A stretch of 64,000 nt of DNA from Diplonema papillatum (Eukaryota; Euglenozoa; Diplonemea; Diplonemida; Diplonemidae), in assembly GCA_030068145.1 (NCBI GenBank), contig JAPJBO010000041.1:1-64000 (forward strand), in the 5' to 3' direction. Below are positions 63,507-64,000 of this stretch, piece after piece. Positions within the stretch are counted from its first letter, which is position 1, and each line of letters opens with the position of its first letter. Made by a program: the position numbers and the translations under genes. The notes beneath the pieces were generated by a model, which worked only from the letters and a program-made list of their open reading frames with translations, had not been told where the DNA came from and did not search any database.

Positions 63507-64000
63507 CAATCAACCGGAGGCCGCGAGCGAGCTGGTGAAAAGAAATCTGCGGGCACACAAAAACACGAAAAATAAAAACGAACGAACCACCTGCCGTGTT
63601 TTCCCCTTTCGTGCTCTCACCAGCCAGCCGCATCTGCAACGCAGAACATGTATTGGAAGATGTACTGCCTGCGCGGGCACTGGGGTCCGCCAATCAACCG
63701 GAGGCCGCGAGCGAGCTGGTGAAAAGAAATCTGCGGGCACACAAAAACACGAAAAATGAAAACGAACGAACCACCTGCCGTGTTTTCCCCTTTCGTGCTC
63801 TCACCAGCCAGCCGCATCTGCAACGCAGAACATGTATTGGAAGATGTACTGCCTGCGCGGGCACTGGGGTCCGCCAATCAACCGGAGGCCGCGAGCGAGC
63901 TGGTGAAAAGAAATCTGCGGGCACACAAAAACACGAAAAATAAAAACGAACGAACCACCTGCCGTGTTTTCCCCTTTCGTGCTCTCACCAGCCAGCCGCA
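63507..64000. repeat. 184-bp tandem array running off the window
   Basis: CAATCAACCGGAGGCCGCGA recurs at 63507, 63691 and 63875, with nearly identical units (one ATAAAAACG/ATGAAAACG change). The first unit starts in unique sequence and the array continues past base 64000. Confidence 0.95.

Noticed and set aside
63507-64000. CRISPR-like regular repeats (also the other tandem arrays)
   Set aside because: Units are contiguous or nearly identical over their full length with no unique spacers, and the genome is eukaryotic.

Overview
This is nuclear DNA from a eukaryote: gene-poor, repeat-dominated, with hAT-type DNA transposons, many foldback/MITE-like elements, microsatellites, homogeneous minisatellites and decayed rRNA fragments. 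There is no operon structure or prokaryotic signal. The few credible proteins are GC-rich at third codon positions. The species cannot be fixed from the window. A free-living or symbiotic protist is most likely, and a dinoflagellate/chromerid-like alveolate is my guess, because two proteins carry a QR-W-C-DP domain that I remember (unverified) from dinoflagellate gene models.

Layout. 0-3 kb: a retroelement RNase H relic, a perfect hairpin and a 102-bp satellite. 4-8 kb: a cluster of inositol-trisphosphate 3-kinase-like sequences with one intact ORF (5748-6644) and four truncated copies. 8-25 kb: almost wholly dispersed repeats (named A to R below), including a hAT MITE with an exact 8-bp target-site duplication (13936-14470) and a long-inverted-repeat element (17305-18589). 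25-36 kb: palindromic hexamer arrays around scrambled hAT fragments, a four-copy family of a Gly/Pro/Tyr-rich QR-W protein (intact copy 30396-30896), then three decayed hAT transposases on the minus strand, the longest at 32621-35099. This block is bracketed by a perfect 45-bp inverted repeat. 37-39 kb: a small 83-aa protein with the same QR-W domain, whose 3' end has been amplified into a minisatellite. 39.6-45.2 kb: about 123 copies of a 45-bp unit, nearly all identical. 46.8-48 kb: an intact 404-aa Pro/Gln-rich protein of unknown function. 48-58 kb: repeats, a 370-bp CA microsatellite, and 110-bp and 48-bp arrays. 59-61 kb: LSU rRNA-derived fragments on both strands. 61-64 kb: dispersed repeats and the start of a 184-bp tandem array that runs off the window.

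Four ORFs look like possible working genes: the IP3 3-kinase, the two QR-W proteins and the 404-aa protein. They share no visible pathway. The region is best read as a transposon and satellite graveyard with a few embedded single-exon genes, three of which border tandem duplications of themselves.
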